DNA from: Pseudoteredinibacter isoporae_A
GTDB taxonomy: Bacteria > Pseudomonadota > Gammaproteobacteria > Pseudomonadales > Cellvibrionaceae
NCBI RefSeq assembly: GCF_040372805.1
Contig: NZ_BAABWJ010000013.1
Coordinates: 1 to 64,000 of the forward strand
Length of the DNA: 64,000 bases
Direction of reading: 5' to 3'
The notes under the pieces are model-generated. The model saw nothing but the letters and a program-made list of their open reading frames with translations. It ran no database searches and had not been told where the DNA came from. Each line of letters begins with the position of its first letter. Positions within the stretch are counted from its first letter, which is position 1. Of this stretch, positions 8,407 through 16,664 are shown piece after piece. The translations under genes and the position numbers were made by a program.

Positions 8407-8434
8407 TTGACATTAGAAATCTTGCCACTATTAT
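8407..8434 (+). promoter_or_regulatory. Sigma-70-type promoter upstream of the rtcB leader
   Basis: TTGACA (8407-8412), 16-base spacer, TATTAT (8429-8434). Transcription would begin near 8441 and read through a nine-codon open frame and two hairpins before rtcB at 8689. Confidence 0.6.
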
Positions 8435-8688
8435 TCACCGCAGCTAATTATTGATCAGGCGTTAAACGCCGATCCCGCACATGAGGAGTACTTAAATGAA
8501 GCCATTACCGAGTTATAAAGGATAGTCTTTTAAGTGCTTGCGCTTGGAAGGCTTTTTGTTATGCCTTCCAGCACAGAACCTGCTTTTTAAAAGCCCTGGC
8601 TGGAAACCGCCAGGGCTTTTTCGTTTTAGTCCAGACCTGGAAGGCAAGTATAAATATATGCCCTGTATAAAAAGGGTAGGGATGCATT
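8435..8688 (+). ncRNA. Structured leader or small RNA with mini-ORF and intrinsic terminator
   Basis: No gene of normal size lies between the TSUP gene and rtcB. Between the 8407 promoter and rtcB there is: GAGGAG followed by a nine-codon frame 8496-8525 (MKPLPSYKG, stop TAG); a hairpin built on GGAAGGC/GCCTTCC (about 8547-8569) inside a larger imperfect stem; and a 12-bp-stem intrinsic terminator (8589-8620). This would yield a terminated RNA of about 180 nt, or act as an attenuator controlling read-through into rtcB. The two possibilities cannot be separated by reading. Confidence 0.45.
8589..8621 (+). terminator. Intrinsic terminator or attenuator before rtcB
   Basis: Twelve-base stem AAAAGCCCTGGC / GCCAGGGCTTTT with an 8-base loop, continuing into T residues. 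It lies upstream of rtcB in the same direction and about 225 bases after the TSUP stop, so it may end the leader transcript rather than the TSUP message. Confidence 0.8.
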
Positions 8689-9897
8689 ATGCCTGTAAAA
8701 ATGGAATTAAATGCTGGCGCTAACCATTCACACAAGCCAGTAAAAATATACACGCGAGATGTGGAGTCTATGGCACTGAGTCAGCTTAAAAATCTGTCTC
8801 AGTTGCCTTTTATCCACTCGCACATTGCTGCAATGCCGGATGTGCATACCGGTATTGGTGCTACCGTTGGGGCGGTTATTCCCACCAAGTCGGCCATTAT
8901 TCCTGCGGCTGTCGGAGTGGATATTGGTTGTGGAATGGTGGCTGCAAAGCTAACGATTAAATCATCACAGCTGCCGGATAATCTCAAAAAGATCCGGGAC
9001 GAAATCGAAAGGGCCGTTCCGGTTGGTGCTCGAGCACACAATATGGTGTCTGCCAGAACTTCGGCCTGCCGGCTGTTGGAGCCTGGTATCGAGCGCTTAT
9101 TTGAAAAACATCCGACCCTATTGAAGATGTTAAAACAGCCTCAGCAGACCTGGGTAAAACAACTGGGAACTCTAGGCAGCGGTAATCACTTCATTGAGGT
9201 GTGTTTTGATGAAAGTGATCATGTTTGGTTGATGTTGCATTCAGGCAGTCGGGGTATCGGAAACGCTATTGGGCGTTACTTCATTCAGCTTGCCAAGAAA
9301 GACCTGCAGCGCAATTGGCAAAATATTCCGGATCGCGACCTGGCGTATTTTACTGAGGGCAGCCAGCATTTTGAAGAGTATTGGGAAGCGGTCGCCTGGG
9401 CACAGGAATACGCACGCATCAATCGGGAGGAGATGTTCAATCTGGTGTTGCGAGCCGTTCGTCCGCTGTTGCCAGACTTCAGTTTAGAGAGCAAGGCGAT
9501 TAACTGCCATCACAATTACGTCTCCTACGAACGCCATTATGGCGAGCAGGTGTACGTAACCCGTAAAGGTGCGATACGCGCGGGCGAAGGTGAGCTGGGT
9601 ATTATTCCGGGGAGCATGGGCGCGCGTTCTTATATCGTTCGCGGTAAGGGGCAGGAAGAATCTTTCTGTTCCTGTGCCCACGGTGCCGGGCGAAAGATGA
9701 GCCGAACTGAAGCACGTCGCCGCTTTAAGCGGGAAGACCTCCTGGCGCAAACCCAGGGAGTGGAATGCCGCAAGGACAAAGGTGTGCTGGATGAAATTCC
9801 AGCGGCCTATAAAGACATTGATGTCGTAATGGAAAACCAGAGCGATCTGGTTGAGGTGTTACACACCTTGAAGCAAGTACTGTGTGTCAAAGGCTAA
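8689..9897 (+). CDS. rtcB: RtcB-family RNA ligase
   Basis: 402 residues. RtcB joins 2',3'-cyclic phosphate (or 3'-phosphate) and 5'-OH RNA ends using GTP and Mn2+. Family landmarks present: PDVHTGIGATVGAVIP near residue 50, VGVDIGCGM (metal-binding Asp and Cys) at about 78, GSGNHFIE at about 165, HSGSRGIG at about 188, and the guanylylated His in CAHGAGR at about 330. Size is that of the shorter bacterial RtcB type. No RtcA cyclase or RtcR regulator is next to it; instead an unknown 321-residue protein and a small basic gene follow on the same strand, suggesting a distinct RNA-repair operon. Confidence 0.92.
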   Translation: MPVKMELNAGANHSHKPVKIYTRDVESMALSQLKNLSQLPFIHSHIAAMPDVHTGIGATVGAVIPTKSAIIPAAVGVDIGCGMVAAKLTIKSSQLPDNLKKIRDEIERAVPVGARAHNMVSARTSACRLLEPGIERLFEKHPTLLKMLKQPQQTWVKQLGTLGSGNHFIEVCFDESDHVWLMLHSGSRGIGNAIGRYFIQLAKKDLQRNWQNIPDRDLAYFTEGSQHFEEYWEAVAWAQEYARINREEMFNLVLRAVRPLLPDFSLESKAINCHHNYVSYERHYGEQVYVTRKGAIRAGEGELGIIPGSMGARSYIVRGKGQEESFCSCAHGAGRKMSRTEARRRFKREDLLAQTQGVECRKDKGVLDEIPAAYKDIDVVMENQSDLVEVLHTLKQVLCVKG

Positions 9898-9953
9898 GCC
9901 AATGAACATGATGATGTGTTACTACGTAAACAACTCTTAAACAAGGAAGAGCC

Positions 9954-10061
9954 ATGAAAACGCGAAACGGTTTTAAAACCGAACGAATGCAACAATTTTT
10001 GGAAAAAGGTTATCACCATGGAAGCATCATTGGTAGACGAGGTGTTGGCATGTCTGGCTGA
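9954..10061 (+). CDS. Possible 35-residue overlapping leader peptide
   Basis: ATG at 9954 has a strong ribosome site (AAGGAAGA, 9943-9950) and opens a basic 35-codon frame (begins MKTRNGFKTERMQQFLEKG) ending with TGA at 10059-10061, so it overlaps the first codons of the next gene in another frame. Translational coupling to the 321-residue gene at 10018 is plausible. It may also be a chance frame, with AAGG upstream of 10018 serving the main gene directly. Confidence 0.35.
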   Translation: MKTRNGFKTERMQQFLEKGYHHGSIIGRRGVGMSG

Positions 10062-10983
10062 CGAACGCAGCCTGTTTCAGTACTTTCCTGATCGTTATGC
10101 CTTGGCATTACTGGAGAAATCGCTGAAGCAGGACGAAAAGGAAGAGCAGGACATTGCCGCTATTCGTAAAGGCCCCTATGGAAAACTCATGCAGCGGCCT
10201 GTGTTAAAGCAGTTGTTGTCAGGGCAGGGCAACGGCAAATTGTCGGCTTGGGATTTGTATCGAGTGTGTCCGGAACAGCAATACAGTTATGTGCTTGGAC
10301 TGGGGCGTTGGGGGAGCAAAAAGGATTATCGCTGGGATCAAATGTCCAGACCTGGCGAAAACCTGGTTTTGCAGTTGAACTTCAACCGCGCCCACGATCA
10401 TCAGTTTGATCGAACTCTGGGCATGGATAAGCGAGAGTTCAATGGTTGGTATCACCCTACGGATCAAAACGGTCGTTGTACCTTGGCGTGGGCGAGATTG
10501 GACTTGGATTTGAATGCCGGACAAGCCTTAATTGAAGAAATTCAAACGGACTGGCTACGGGACGTTCAACGTTTGCATAAGCATTATCTGGCAGCGCTTA
10601 AAAGGGAGGCGAAACACTTCTATTTCTGGGGGTATGAACTCAGTGTTGAAAAAGCCGAGCACTACTGCAAGCAAACTTTGGCCGAACATCGCCTTTGGCA
10701 GGAAGCCATGTTAACCGCTGCATTGGAATTTTTATGGCAGGTGATTGGCATCCACGATGTCTATTATCACAGCTATGAAACCGGAAAGGCTTTGAAAAAT
10801 ATCAATAGTGATGGGCCTCCTCGGTCACTGTACTCGGAGTTGCCCAAACGCTTTTGTTTTCAGTTGCAAGCGCGAGGGCCTGAGTGGATAGAAGAGTGTA
10901 AGCCCGCAAGGAAGCGTTTGAATAAGTTAAAACAGGGCGCGGCCTGGTATCGCTTGAACTTTGAGGATGCCCGGACGTGCTGA
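10018..10983 (+). CDS. Unknown protein linked to rtcB, EIQ(S/T)DW-like motif
   Basis: 321 residues, no signal peptide or membrane segment. I do not recognise a named family. Visible features: IEEIQTDW at about residues 174-181, then a W-x-E-x-x-L-x-x-A-L-x-F helix at about 230-245 and VYYHSYETG at about 253-261. This order (EIQ-S/T-D-W, helix, strand ending in TG) recalls a domain in large phage and conjugative-element polyvalent proteins. The stretch between is rich in aromatic and basic residues, suggesting nucleic-acid contact. It follows rtcB by 120 bases on the same strand, so an RNA-repair accessory role is the contextual guess. Function otherwise unknown. Confidence 0.7.
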   Translation: MEASLVDEVLACLADERSLFQYFPDRYALALLEKSLKQDEKEEQDIAAIRKGPYGKLMQRPVLKQLLSGQGNGKLSAWDLYRVCPEQQYSYVLGLGRWGSKKDYRWDQMSRPGENLVLQLNFNRAHDHQFDRTLGMDKREFNGWYHPTDQNGRCTLAWARLDLDLNAGQALIEEIQTDWLRDVQRLHKHYLAALKREAKHFYFWGYELSVEKAEHYCKQTLAEHRLWQEAMLTAALEFLWQVIGIHDVYYHSYETGKALKNINSDGPPRSLYSELPKRFCFQLQARGPEWIEECKPARKRLNKLKQGAAWYRLNFEDARTC

Positions 10984-11011
10984 TTAAAACCGCCATAGAC
11001 AGGAGGATGTT

Positions 11012-11224
11012 ATGGCCAAACGACCCACCGTAAAACCTCGGGCGAGAGGAAATCCGATTGCCCAAAACCCTCTCATGCGAAAAGGGGGCGTGCATGAAAA
11101 AAGTCGCAGTGCCAAGCGACAAAAGGCCAAGCGCGATTTGCGAAAGCAAATCGCGCTTTTTTTGGCATTTACTCTGCTTGCGCGGGTTTGTCTTGCAAAG
11201 GTCTTGTGTGCTTGTCAGGCATAA
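11012..11224 (+). CDS. Small Lys/Arg-rich protein; intrinsic terminator inside the frame
   Basis: Very strong ribosome site AGGAGG (11001-11006) five bases before ATG. The first 46 residues are strongly basic (MAKRPTVKPRARG, then NPLMRKGGVHEKSRSAKRQ) and look like a conserved small gammaproteobacterial protein. From codon 40 on, the coding sequence runs through a perfect 11-bp terminator hairpin and T-run, and the stop codon comes 60 bases later. Most transcripts would therefore end without a stop codon, the arrangement known for arfA. The residues after the hairpin look unconstrained. It may be an ArfA-like ribosome-rescue gene, or a gene whose true stop was lost; no ArfA sequence match is claimed. 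Confidence 0.65.
   Translation: MAKRPTVKPRARGNPIAQNPLMRKGGVHEKSRSAKRQKAKRDLRKQIALFLAFTLLARVCLAKVLCACQA
11131..11163 (+). terminator. Perfect intrinsic terminator within the small basic gene
   Basis: Stem GCGCGATTTGC / GCAAATCGCGC with a GAAA tetraloop, followed by seven T residues. It ends the rtcB-region transcript on the plus strand and lies before the stop codon of the 11012 frame. Confidence 0.92.
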
Positions 11225-14200
11225 GGGCCATTAGCAAAGCGGGCAGAAAGCTCAGGCTCAGTACCGTAGAGGCGAGAATGCCGCATAACACGATGATACC
11301 GACACCACGATACAACTCCGTACCTTCACCAGGGATCAATACCAGCGGTGCGAGACCAAACAAGGTAGTGGCTGTTGACATTAAAATGGGTTTCAAGCGC
11401 TTGCTGACAGCCTCTCGTATGGCTTTCTGAACGCTTAAACCGTTATCCATAAAGCGACGAGTTTGATCGACAATGAGAATTGGATTGTTCACGACAGTGC
11501 CGAGAAGAATCAAAAAGCCAAGCATGGTGATCATATCGAAGGGTTGGTGAAAACCGGCAAAACCCAGTGCACTGCCAAGGCTGCCAACGGCATTGGCGGC
11601 AATTAAGCCCAGTAAACCACCTGCCATGCCCAGTGGTACCGTGGCCAGAATAAACAAAGGCATCTGCCAGTGACTGAAAATGGCAACTAACAATAGGTAG
11701 ATCAGAATCAGTGCAATTGCGAAGTTACTGGATAATGAGCTGCGTGTTGCTTCCAGTTGATCGGCCGCGCCACTGATCCCCAGCTTAATTCCCTGGGCAA
11801 TTTTGCCGGCTTGCCAAAGGCTGGGAATTAACTCTTCTCGCACCAGGGCTTCGGCGGTTTCCAAGGCGACCTCGCGTGGAGGAATGATGTATACGGTGAC
11901 TGTTCGGTTGCCATCCACTCGGCGTACAGAGTTACTGTTTTTGCTTTCCACCAAATCGGCCAGTGCCCCTAAGGGTAAAATACTGCCGCCAGGGCTCACC
12001 ATGGGAGTTGCCGCCAGTTGATCGAGATTTTGCTCGGTTCCGGCACCGCTGAAGAGAAAGATATCGATTTTATCATCATCGAGAATAAACTCATCGACAT
12101 AGGCGCCATCACTCAGCGCTGCTACCGCGTAGTTGAAATCCTGATTACGAATCTCCAGTTCAGCCAGGCGATTCCAACGAGGCTTGATTTCAATCAGGGG
12201 TTGATCCAGGCTCAGTGAACGGGGCTCGGAATTAATTTGCGGATTGTCGAAAACGATTTCCGCCTGTTGATAAACAGCTTCCGCAGCGCGATACAGCTCG
12301 ATGGTGTTATTCCCCGCGATATCGACAGCCACCGCACGCGTGCCGCCGTCGTTACTGGAGATAATGGACCCTCGGGAGGAAAACGCTCGCATCCCCGGAT
12401 AGCTTTTAAACTTCTCGGTAATGCCGTTCATCATCGCGGCAATATTGTCGGGGTCTTTGGGGGCACTTAAAAACCAAATACGCCCCGCGGACACCGTCAT
12501 GCTGTAGTAGGCCATGGGCGGCATGGTGTCGCCTTCGGGTTGGTAGGCCGCTATATCCTGATCGAGGTAGGGTTTGAAGTGCGCTCGCAATTCTGTGGCA
12601 ATGCCTTCCATTTGAGACAGGTTGTAATCGGGTGGCGCAATCATCATGGAGAACGCTTTGGGCTCCTCACCTTCGGGTAGGTATTCCGCAGCGGGCATCA
12701 AAATATACGCAGACAGCAGAATGCCTCCTGCGATTGAAGCCGACAGTAGACGTGCCCGTGATTTGCTGGCCGTTACAGCATTAACCAGAGCCAGCCACCG
12801 TGGTGACAGCTTGTAATTGCGATTGGGTTTTAAATCGCTGCGGCTGCGCAGTTGAGCCAACGCCACGGGCACCACAAAAATAGCAATCAACATGGAGGCG
12901 ATGATGGCCGCCGCGATGGCGATGGCAATATCGGAATAGAGCTGACCGGCTTCTTCCACCACAAACAGAATAGGTGCAAACACCAGTACAGTGGTTGCGG
13001 TGGACGCGAGAACCGCGGGCCAAACATCCTGTACCCCTTTGATGACGGCATCGAGTTTGTTACGGCTTTTTTGTTTGGCTTGCACAATGGATTCGAGAAC
13101 GACAATGGTATTGTCCACGGTCATGCCGATCGCAAAAGCAACGCCAGCAAGCGAAATAACGTTGATGGTTCGCGAGAAGGCCAGCAAGCCAATAAAGGCC
13201 GCAATGGTACAAAGAGGAATGCCGCAGACTCCGACCAAGGTTGCGCGACCGGACCGCAGAAAGTAATACATAACCAACGTGGCCAGCAGAGCCCCGAGGG
13301 CCAGGTTGAACCAAACGTTTTCCAGTGAGCTTTTGACATAGGTAACATCATCGCTCAGCAGGCGCAGTTGCAAACCGTTTTGTGCCAGTAGCTGAGTGTT
13401 CAGTTCGTCCACAAGAGGCAGCATTTGTTCTTTGATGTCCAGCACATTAGAACCGCTTTCGCGACGGACCGATAAACGCAGGGTGCGTTCACCATCGGCG
13501 TAAGACAGTGCGCGAGCCTCAAAATGATCCAGCTCCACCTCGGCGATGTCTTGCAATAAAATATTCGCCTCGCCTTCACGTTTGACGATCAGCTGTTTGA
13601 GCTCATCCAGCTGATCAAAACGGCCTACGACTCGCAATAGGTATCGGCTTTTACCGCTTTCAATATCACCGGCTGAGGCATCGCGATTGCGATCTCGAAC
13701 GGCGCTGCGAACATCGGCTAGACTGATCCCCCTTTGGGCGAGCCGATCGGCATCCACTTTAATTTGTATTTGTCGGCGCGCACCGCCATTGACCCGAACT
13801 TCCGATACCCCTGTAACAGATTCCATACGGGGCCGTACAAAGTCTTCCGCGAAATCCCGCAGTAGGTCCACGTCCAATTGCAGGGGGTTGCCTTCCTGAG
13901 GTTGCAATAAGAAGAACATGAAGGCATTACTTGAAAAAGAGCTGGAAAACAGGCGAGGTTGGTCCACGTTTTCAGGGTACGAAGGCACCTGACTCAAGGC
14001 ATTGTTCACTCGAATCAGTGCGTCGTTCACATTGGTGCCGAAAGGAAACTCCAATTCGATCGTTGCTCGCCCCATATCGGCTCGCGAGACCATGCGTTGG
14101 AGATTGGGCAGGCTGCGCAGGTAACGCTCCTGCTCAATTAAAATTTCCTTTTCAACGTCCTGTGGCGTGGCACCGGGCCAGCCCGTTTGAACGGTGATGC

Positions 14201-14324
14201 TGCGCACTTCCAGATCAGGAATCATCTGCACAGGAATTTTCATGGCGGCCACAATGCCGAGAATGGTGCTGATCAATACCAGCACTGCGACCAACAGGCC
14301 GCGCTTTGCCGCTGCCGCAATCAT
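11169..14324 (-). CDS. RND efflux transporter permease subunit
   Basis: 1051 residues, the usual length for AcrB/MexB-like (HAE1) proton-driven exporters. The N-terminus is a membrane segment (GLLVAVLVLISTILGIVAAM) followed by MKIPVQMIPDLE. The two large periplasmic loops and two groups of membrane helices are evident, with GMTVDNTIVVLE in the first helix group where the proton-relay Asp residues lie. It sits in the inner membrane and exports small molecules with the adaptor encoded upstream, whose stop overlaps this start by four bases (ATGA). No outer-membrane channel gene is adjacent, so a TolC-like protein from elsewhere is presumably used. Substrate unknown. Confidence 0.93.
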   Translation of the reverse strand: MIAAAAKRGLLVAVLVLISTILGIVAAMKIPVQMIPDLEVRSITVQTGWPGATPQDVEKEILIEQERYLRSLPNLQRMVSRADMGRATIELEFPFGTNVNDALIRVNNALSQVPSYPENVDQPRLFSSSFSSNAFMFFLLQPQEGNPLQLDVDLLRDFAEDFVRPRMESVTGVSEVRVNGGARRQIQIKVDADRLAQRGISLADVRSAVRDRNRDASAGDIESGKSRYLLRVVGRFDQLDELKQLIVKREGEANILLQDIAEVELDHFEARALSYADGERTLRLSVRRESGSNVLDIKEQMLPLVDELNTQLLAQNGLQLRLLSDDVTYVKSSLENVWFNLALGALLATLVMYYFLRSGRATLVGVCGIPLCTIAAFIGLLAFSRTINVISLAGVAFAIGMTVDNTIVVLESIVQAKQKSRNKLDAVIKGVQDVWPAVLASTATTVLVFAPILFVVEEAGQLYSDIAIAIAAAIIASMLIAIFVVPVALAQLRSRSDLKPNRNYKLSPRWLALVNAVTASKSRARLLSASIAGGILLSAYILMPAAEYLPEGEEPKAFSMMIAPPDYNLSQMEGIATELRAHFKPYLDQDIAAYQPEGDTMPPMAYYSMTVSAGRIWFLSAPKDPDNIAAMMNGITEKFKSYPGMRAFSSRGSIISSNDGGTRAVAVDIAGNNTIELYRAAEAVYQQAEIVFDNPQINSEPRSLSLDQPLIEIKPRWNRLAELEIRNQDFNYAVAALSDGAYVDEFILDDDKIDIFLFSGAGTEQNLDQLAATPMVSPGGSILPLGALADLVESKNSNSVRRVDGNRTVTVYIIPPREVALETAEALVREELIPSLWQAGKIAQGIKLGISGAADQLEATRSSLSSNFAIALILIYLLLVAIFSHWQMPLFILATVPLGMAGGLLGLIAANAVGSLGSALGFAGFHQPFDMITMLGFLILLGTVVNNPILIVDQTRRFMDNGLSVQKAIREAVSKRLKPILMSTATTLFGLAPLVLIPGEGTELYRGVGIIVLCGILASTVLSLSFLPALLMALMPDKHTRPLQDKPAQAE

Positions 14325-15394
14325 TGCTTGGGCTCCTGAGCGCCCGTAATGCTCAATGCATCACCGTCCCGTAGCAGCTCGACGCCACTTTTGACGTAGG
14401 CCTTGCCAGCGGGTGCGCCACTGATTGCTACCCGGTTTTGTTTTTGTGCTTCAATGCGAACAATGTGCCGTTGAGCCTTTCCGCCTTCAACAGCAAATAC
14501 GCTGGCCCCTCCGTCAGGGTGCTGTTTGATGGCGCTTTTGGGTAACCACAAACGCCCACTGGCCGAATCATTTAAGGCAATTGTTGCGGTCGCCGACATG
14601 CCCACATTCAAACCGGCGCTGGGGGGAATGCTAATGTAGGCGATGAAGGCCCGAGATTGCCTGTCGGATACCGGCACGATGCGATCGATGTGTGTGCTGA
14701 GAGTCGTACTGCGGTCGTGATCACCTGTGATCGATACCTTGGCTCCGAGCGGAACCTGCTGAAAATACTCTTGGGGAATGGCCAACTTTAGTCGCAGTGC
14801 ATCAGCCTGAACCAAACTCAGTACAGCACTCTGTTGATTAACCCACTCGCCAAGATTCACCAGGCGCTCGGCAATAATTCCATCAAAAGGTGCATATAGG
14901 GTGTGGCGACGAAGTTGCTCTTGTTTGATGGCCATGGCCGCTTGTTGCCGGCTCAATTCGGCTTCGCTTTGGGCCAGTTGGGCACGGCGCTCACTGATAA
15001 GGGTGGCCGCGACAAACTTTTTGCTCGCCAGGGCTTTCAATTCTTCATACAGGCGTTTGGCTTCTTCCTGGGCCAATCGGGCTGCCGTCAGGCTGGCTTT
15101 GGCTTCGTTCAGTTCCAGCGTGGCTAACTGATTGTCCAGAGCCAGCAAGGGCTCACCCGCGTTTACTTCGTCGCCCACTTCAACATAGAGCGTCTCTAAT
15201 AGCCCCGCTTGCTGGGTGGCCAATCGGGCGTGTTGCACGGCTTCAACGGTGGCGCTGATTTGCAGGCGATTGCCTTGATTGTCGCCCTCGGGGTACACCA
15301 CTTCGACAGTCGCCGCCATGAGCGGTGTGCCAATGAAGCAGCCTGCTAAGCACAAGTATTGGAAAAACAAGCGGCCGAAAGAGATTGTTGACAT
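14321..15394 (-). CDS. RND periplasmic adaptor (membrane fusion protein)
   Basis: 357 residues with an N-terminal signal segment (LCLAGCFIGTPLMAA). Adaptor layout: split lipoyl/barrel-sandwich segments around a coiled coil (roughly residues 95-155, Glu/Ala/Gln-rich), then a beta-barrel region beginning near YAPFDGIIAERLVNLGEWV. It bridges the RND pump to an outer-membrane channel. ATGA overlap with the pump shows cotranscription. The ATG at 15394 is preceded by GAGGAA on the minus strand, a good ribosome site. Confidence 0.92.
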   Translation of the reverse strand: MSTISFGRLFFQYLCLAGCFIGTPLMAATVEVVYPEGDNQGNRLQISATVEAVQHARLATQQAGLLETLYVEVGDEVNAGEPLLALDNQLATLELNEAKASLTAARLAQEEAKRLYEELKALASKKFVAATLISERRAQLAQSEAELSRQQAAMAIKQEQLRRHTLYAPFDGIIAERLVNLGEWVNQQSAVLSLVQADALRLKLAIPQEYFQQVPLGAKVSITGDHDRSTTLSTHIDRIVPVSDRQSRAFIAYISIPPSAGLNVGMSATATIALNDSASGRLWLPKSAIKQHPDGGASVFAVEGGKAQRHIVRIEAQKQNRVAISGAPAGKAYVKSGVELLRDGDALSITGAQEPKQ

Positions 15395-15766
15395 AAATTC
15401 CTCATAGATCGATTAGGCCGCCGATCGCTATTGCCTCGGGGCGTCAATATACAAATACAGAATTATCAGGTGTGATCACGGCGCTCTTAGAATGAGAGCT
15501 CATTGTTTGTAATAGGGCGCATACCCGGAGGCGCCGTTGCTCTAGTGGCTTTATTATTTCACATTTCAGGCGCCTATAGCTCTGATCTGCGATTGACTCA
15601 AGGCGCTACATTGGCGGCCTTAGGCAAACATGGGTATTTGAAAACCGAGCGATTCTCAAAGGATTCAAGTCAAAATGCAATCATGCTGCGATCAACTGAA
15701 TCCTGATGTCGTTGAATGACCGGCCGTCGGAGGCCAAAAGAATAGCAAACCGCCCTGTGGGTTGCA
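15395..15766. other. Intergenic region between pump operon and GST
   Basis: 372 bases. It holds the promoter side of the adaptor/pump operon. A plus-strand frame from a TTG at 15503 (67 codons, ending TGA near 15706) has a hydrophobic stretch but no ribosome site and no recognisable relatives, so I do not call it a gene. A short inverted repeat AATGAG-AG-CTCATT is at 15491-15504. Nothing else stands out. Confidence 0.5.
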
Positions 15767-16438
15767 TTACTCTGACAGCGGGTCAAATACGCCGTTTTTG
15801 TCTAATGCTCTCTGGTAGGCGGGGCGTTCGCGCATGCGTCTTAAAAAACCGTGAATATGAAGGTATTTGGGATCAATCCCCGTACGTACTTCGGCGACCT
15901 GAAGGCAGTAGCCCATCACGATATCCGCCGTGGTTAACTCTTCACCCGATAACCAGTTTGAGCGGCTGAGCTCGGCTTCCATAAACTCCATATGACGATG
16001 GTAGCGTGGCCACAAATACCCTTCTCGAACCTTGTTGACCACCATCGCGATGATAGGGCGAATAACAATGGGGACTTTTGAAATCATGCGTTTGAATATC
16101 AAGGATTCCAGTAGCAGCGGCATATAGCTCGCCTGGCTCGCATGCATCCAATACAAGAAACGATTCCTTTGGGGGTGCCCGGGTTCGGGGCGCAGGGTAC
16201 TGCCTGGGTGTTGATCCAGAATGTAGTCCATTATGGCTCCGGTTTCTGGTAAAACCAGATCTCCATCAGTGATGGTTGGGGAAGTCCCAATCGTGTGCAG
16301 CTTGCGATATTCCTCTGGGGCAAGCGTCTGCGGTCCTACGCGTTGGTAATGCTGGATATGATACTCAGCGCCGAGTTCTTCCAGTAACCACAGAATGCGA
16401 ATGGATTGAGAGTTTTCCAAATGGTGTACGGTGATCAT
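15767..16438 (-). CDS. Glutathione S-transferase family protein
   Basis: 223 residues. The N-terminal thioredoxin-like domain begins MITVHHLENSQSIRILWLLEELG, with the Ser after HLENSQ in the position that activates glutathione. The cis-Pro and SNAIL-like Glu-Thr (VLPETGAIMDYIL) that bind the gamma-glutamyl group are near residues 60-70. The C-terminal helical domain follows. It probably conjugates or reduces electrophilic compounds in the cytoplasm. It stands alone, in the same direction as the pump operon but separated from it by 370 bases. Confidence 0.9.
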   Translation of the reverse strand: MITVHHLENSQSIRILWLLEELGAEYHIQHYQRVGPQTLAPEEYRKLHTIGTSPTITDGDLVLPETGAIMDYILDQHPGSTLRPEPGHPQRNRFLYWMHASQASYMPLLLESLIFKRMISKVPIVIRPIIAMVVNKVREGYLWPRYHRHMEFMEAELSRSNWLSGEELTTADIVMGYCLQVAEVRTGIDPKYLHIHGFLRRMRERPAYQRALDKNGVFDPLSE

Positions 16439-16664
16439 AACTCACTCACTTTAATAAATACCCTGTAGCGTCGAACTCACTCTGGGGCTTTTCACTGAGA
16501 AGAACAGGAACGACATTGAACCGTGGAGATTTGATCGAGCTGAATGTCGGCAATGATTTTTCTCAATACTGCTGTGGTGTTCTTGCACCAACGGCCCCTG
16601 ACTCCCATGAATAAGGTCAATCTGTTGCGGGGCATTTTGTCACAGAGGGTAGTGGGGCAATAGG

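Noticed and set aside
12852..13328. Long plus-strand frame opposite the RND pump
   Set aside because: Antisense shadow of a strongly coding pump gene; His/Asn/Gly-rich composition typical of such shadows.
15503..15706. 67-codon frame with a hydrophobic stretch
   Set aside because: TTG start, no ribosome site, no recognisable family.
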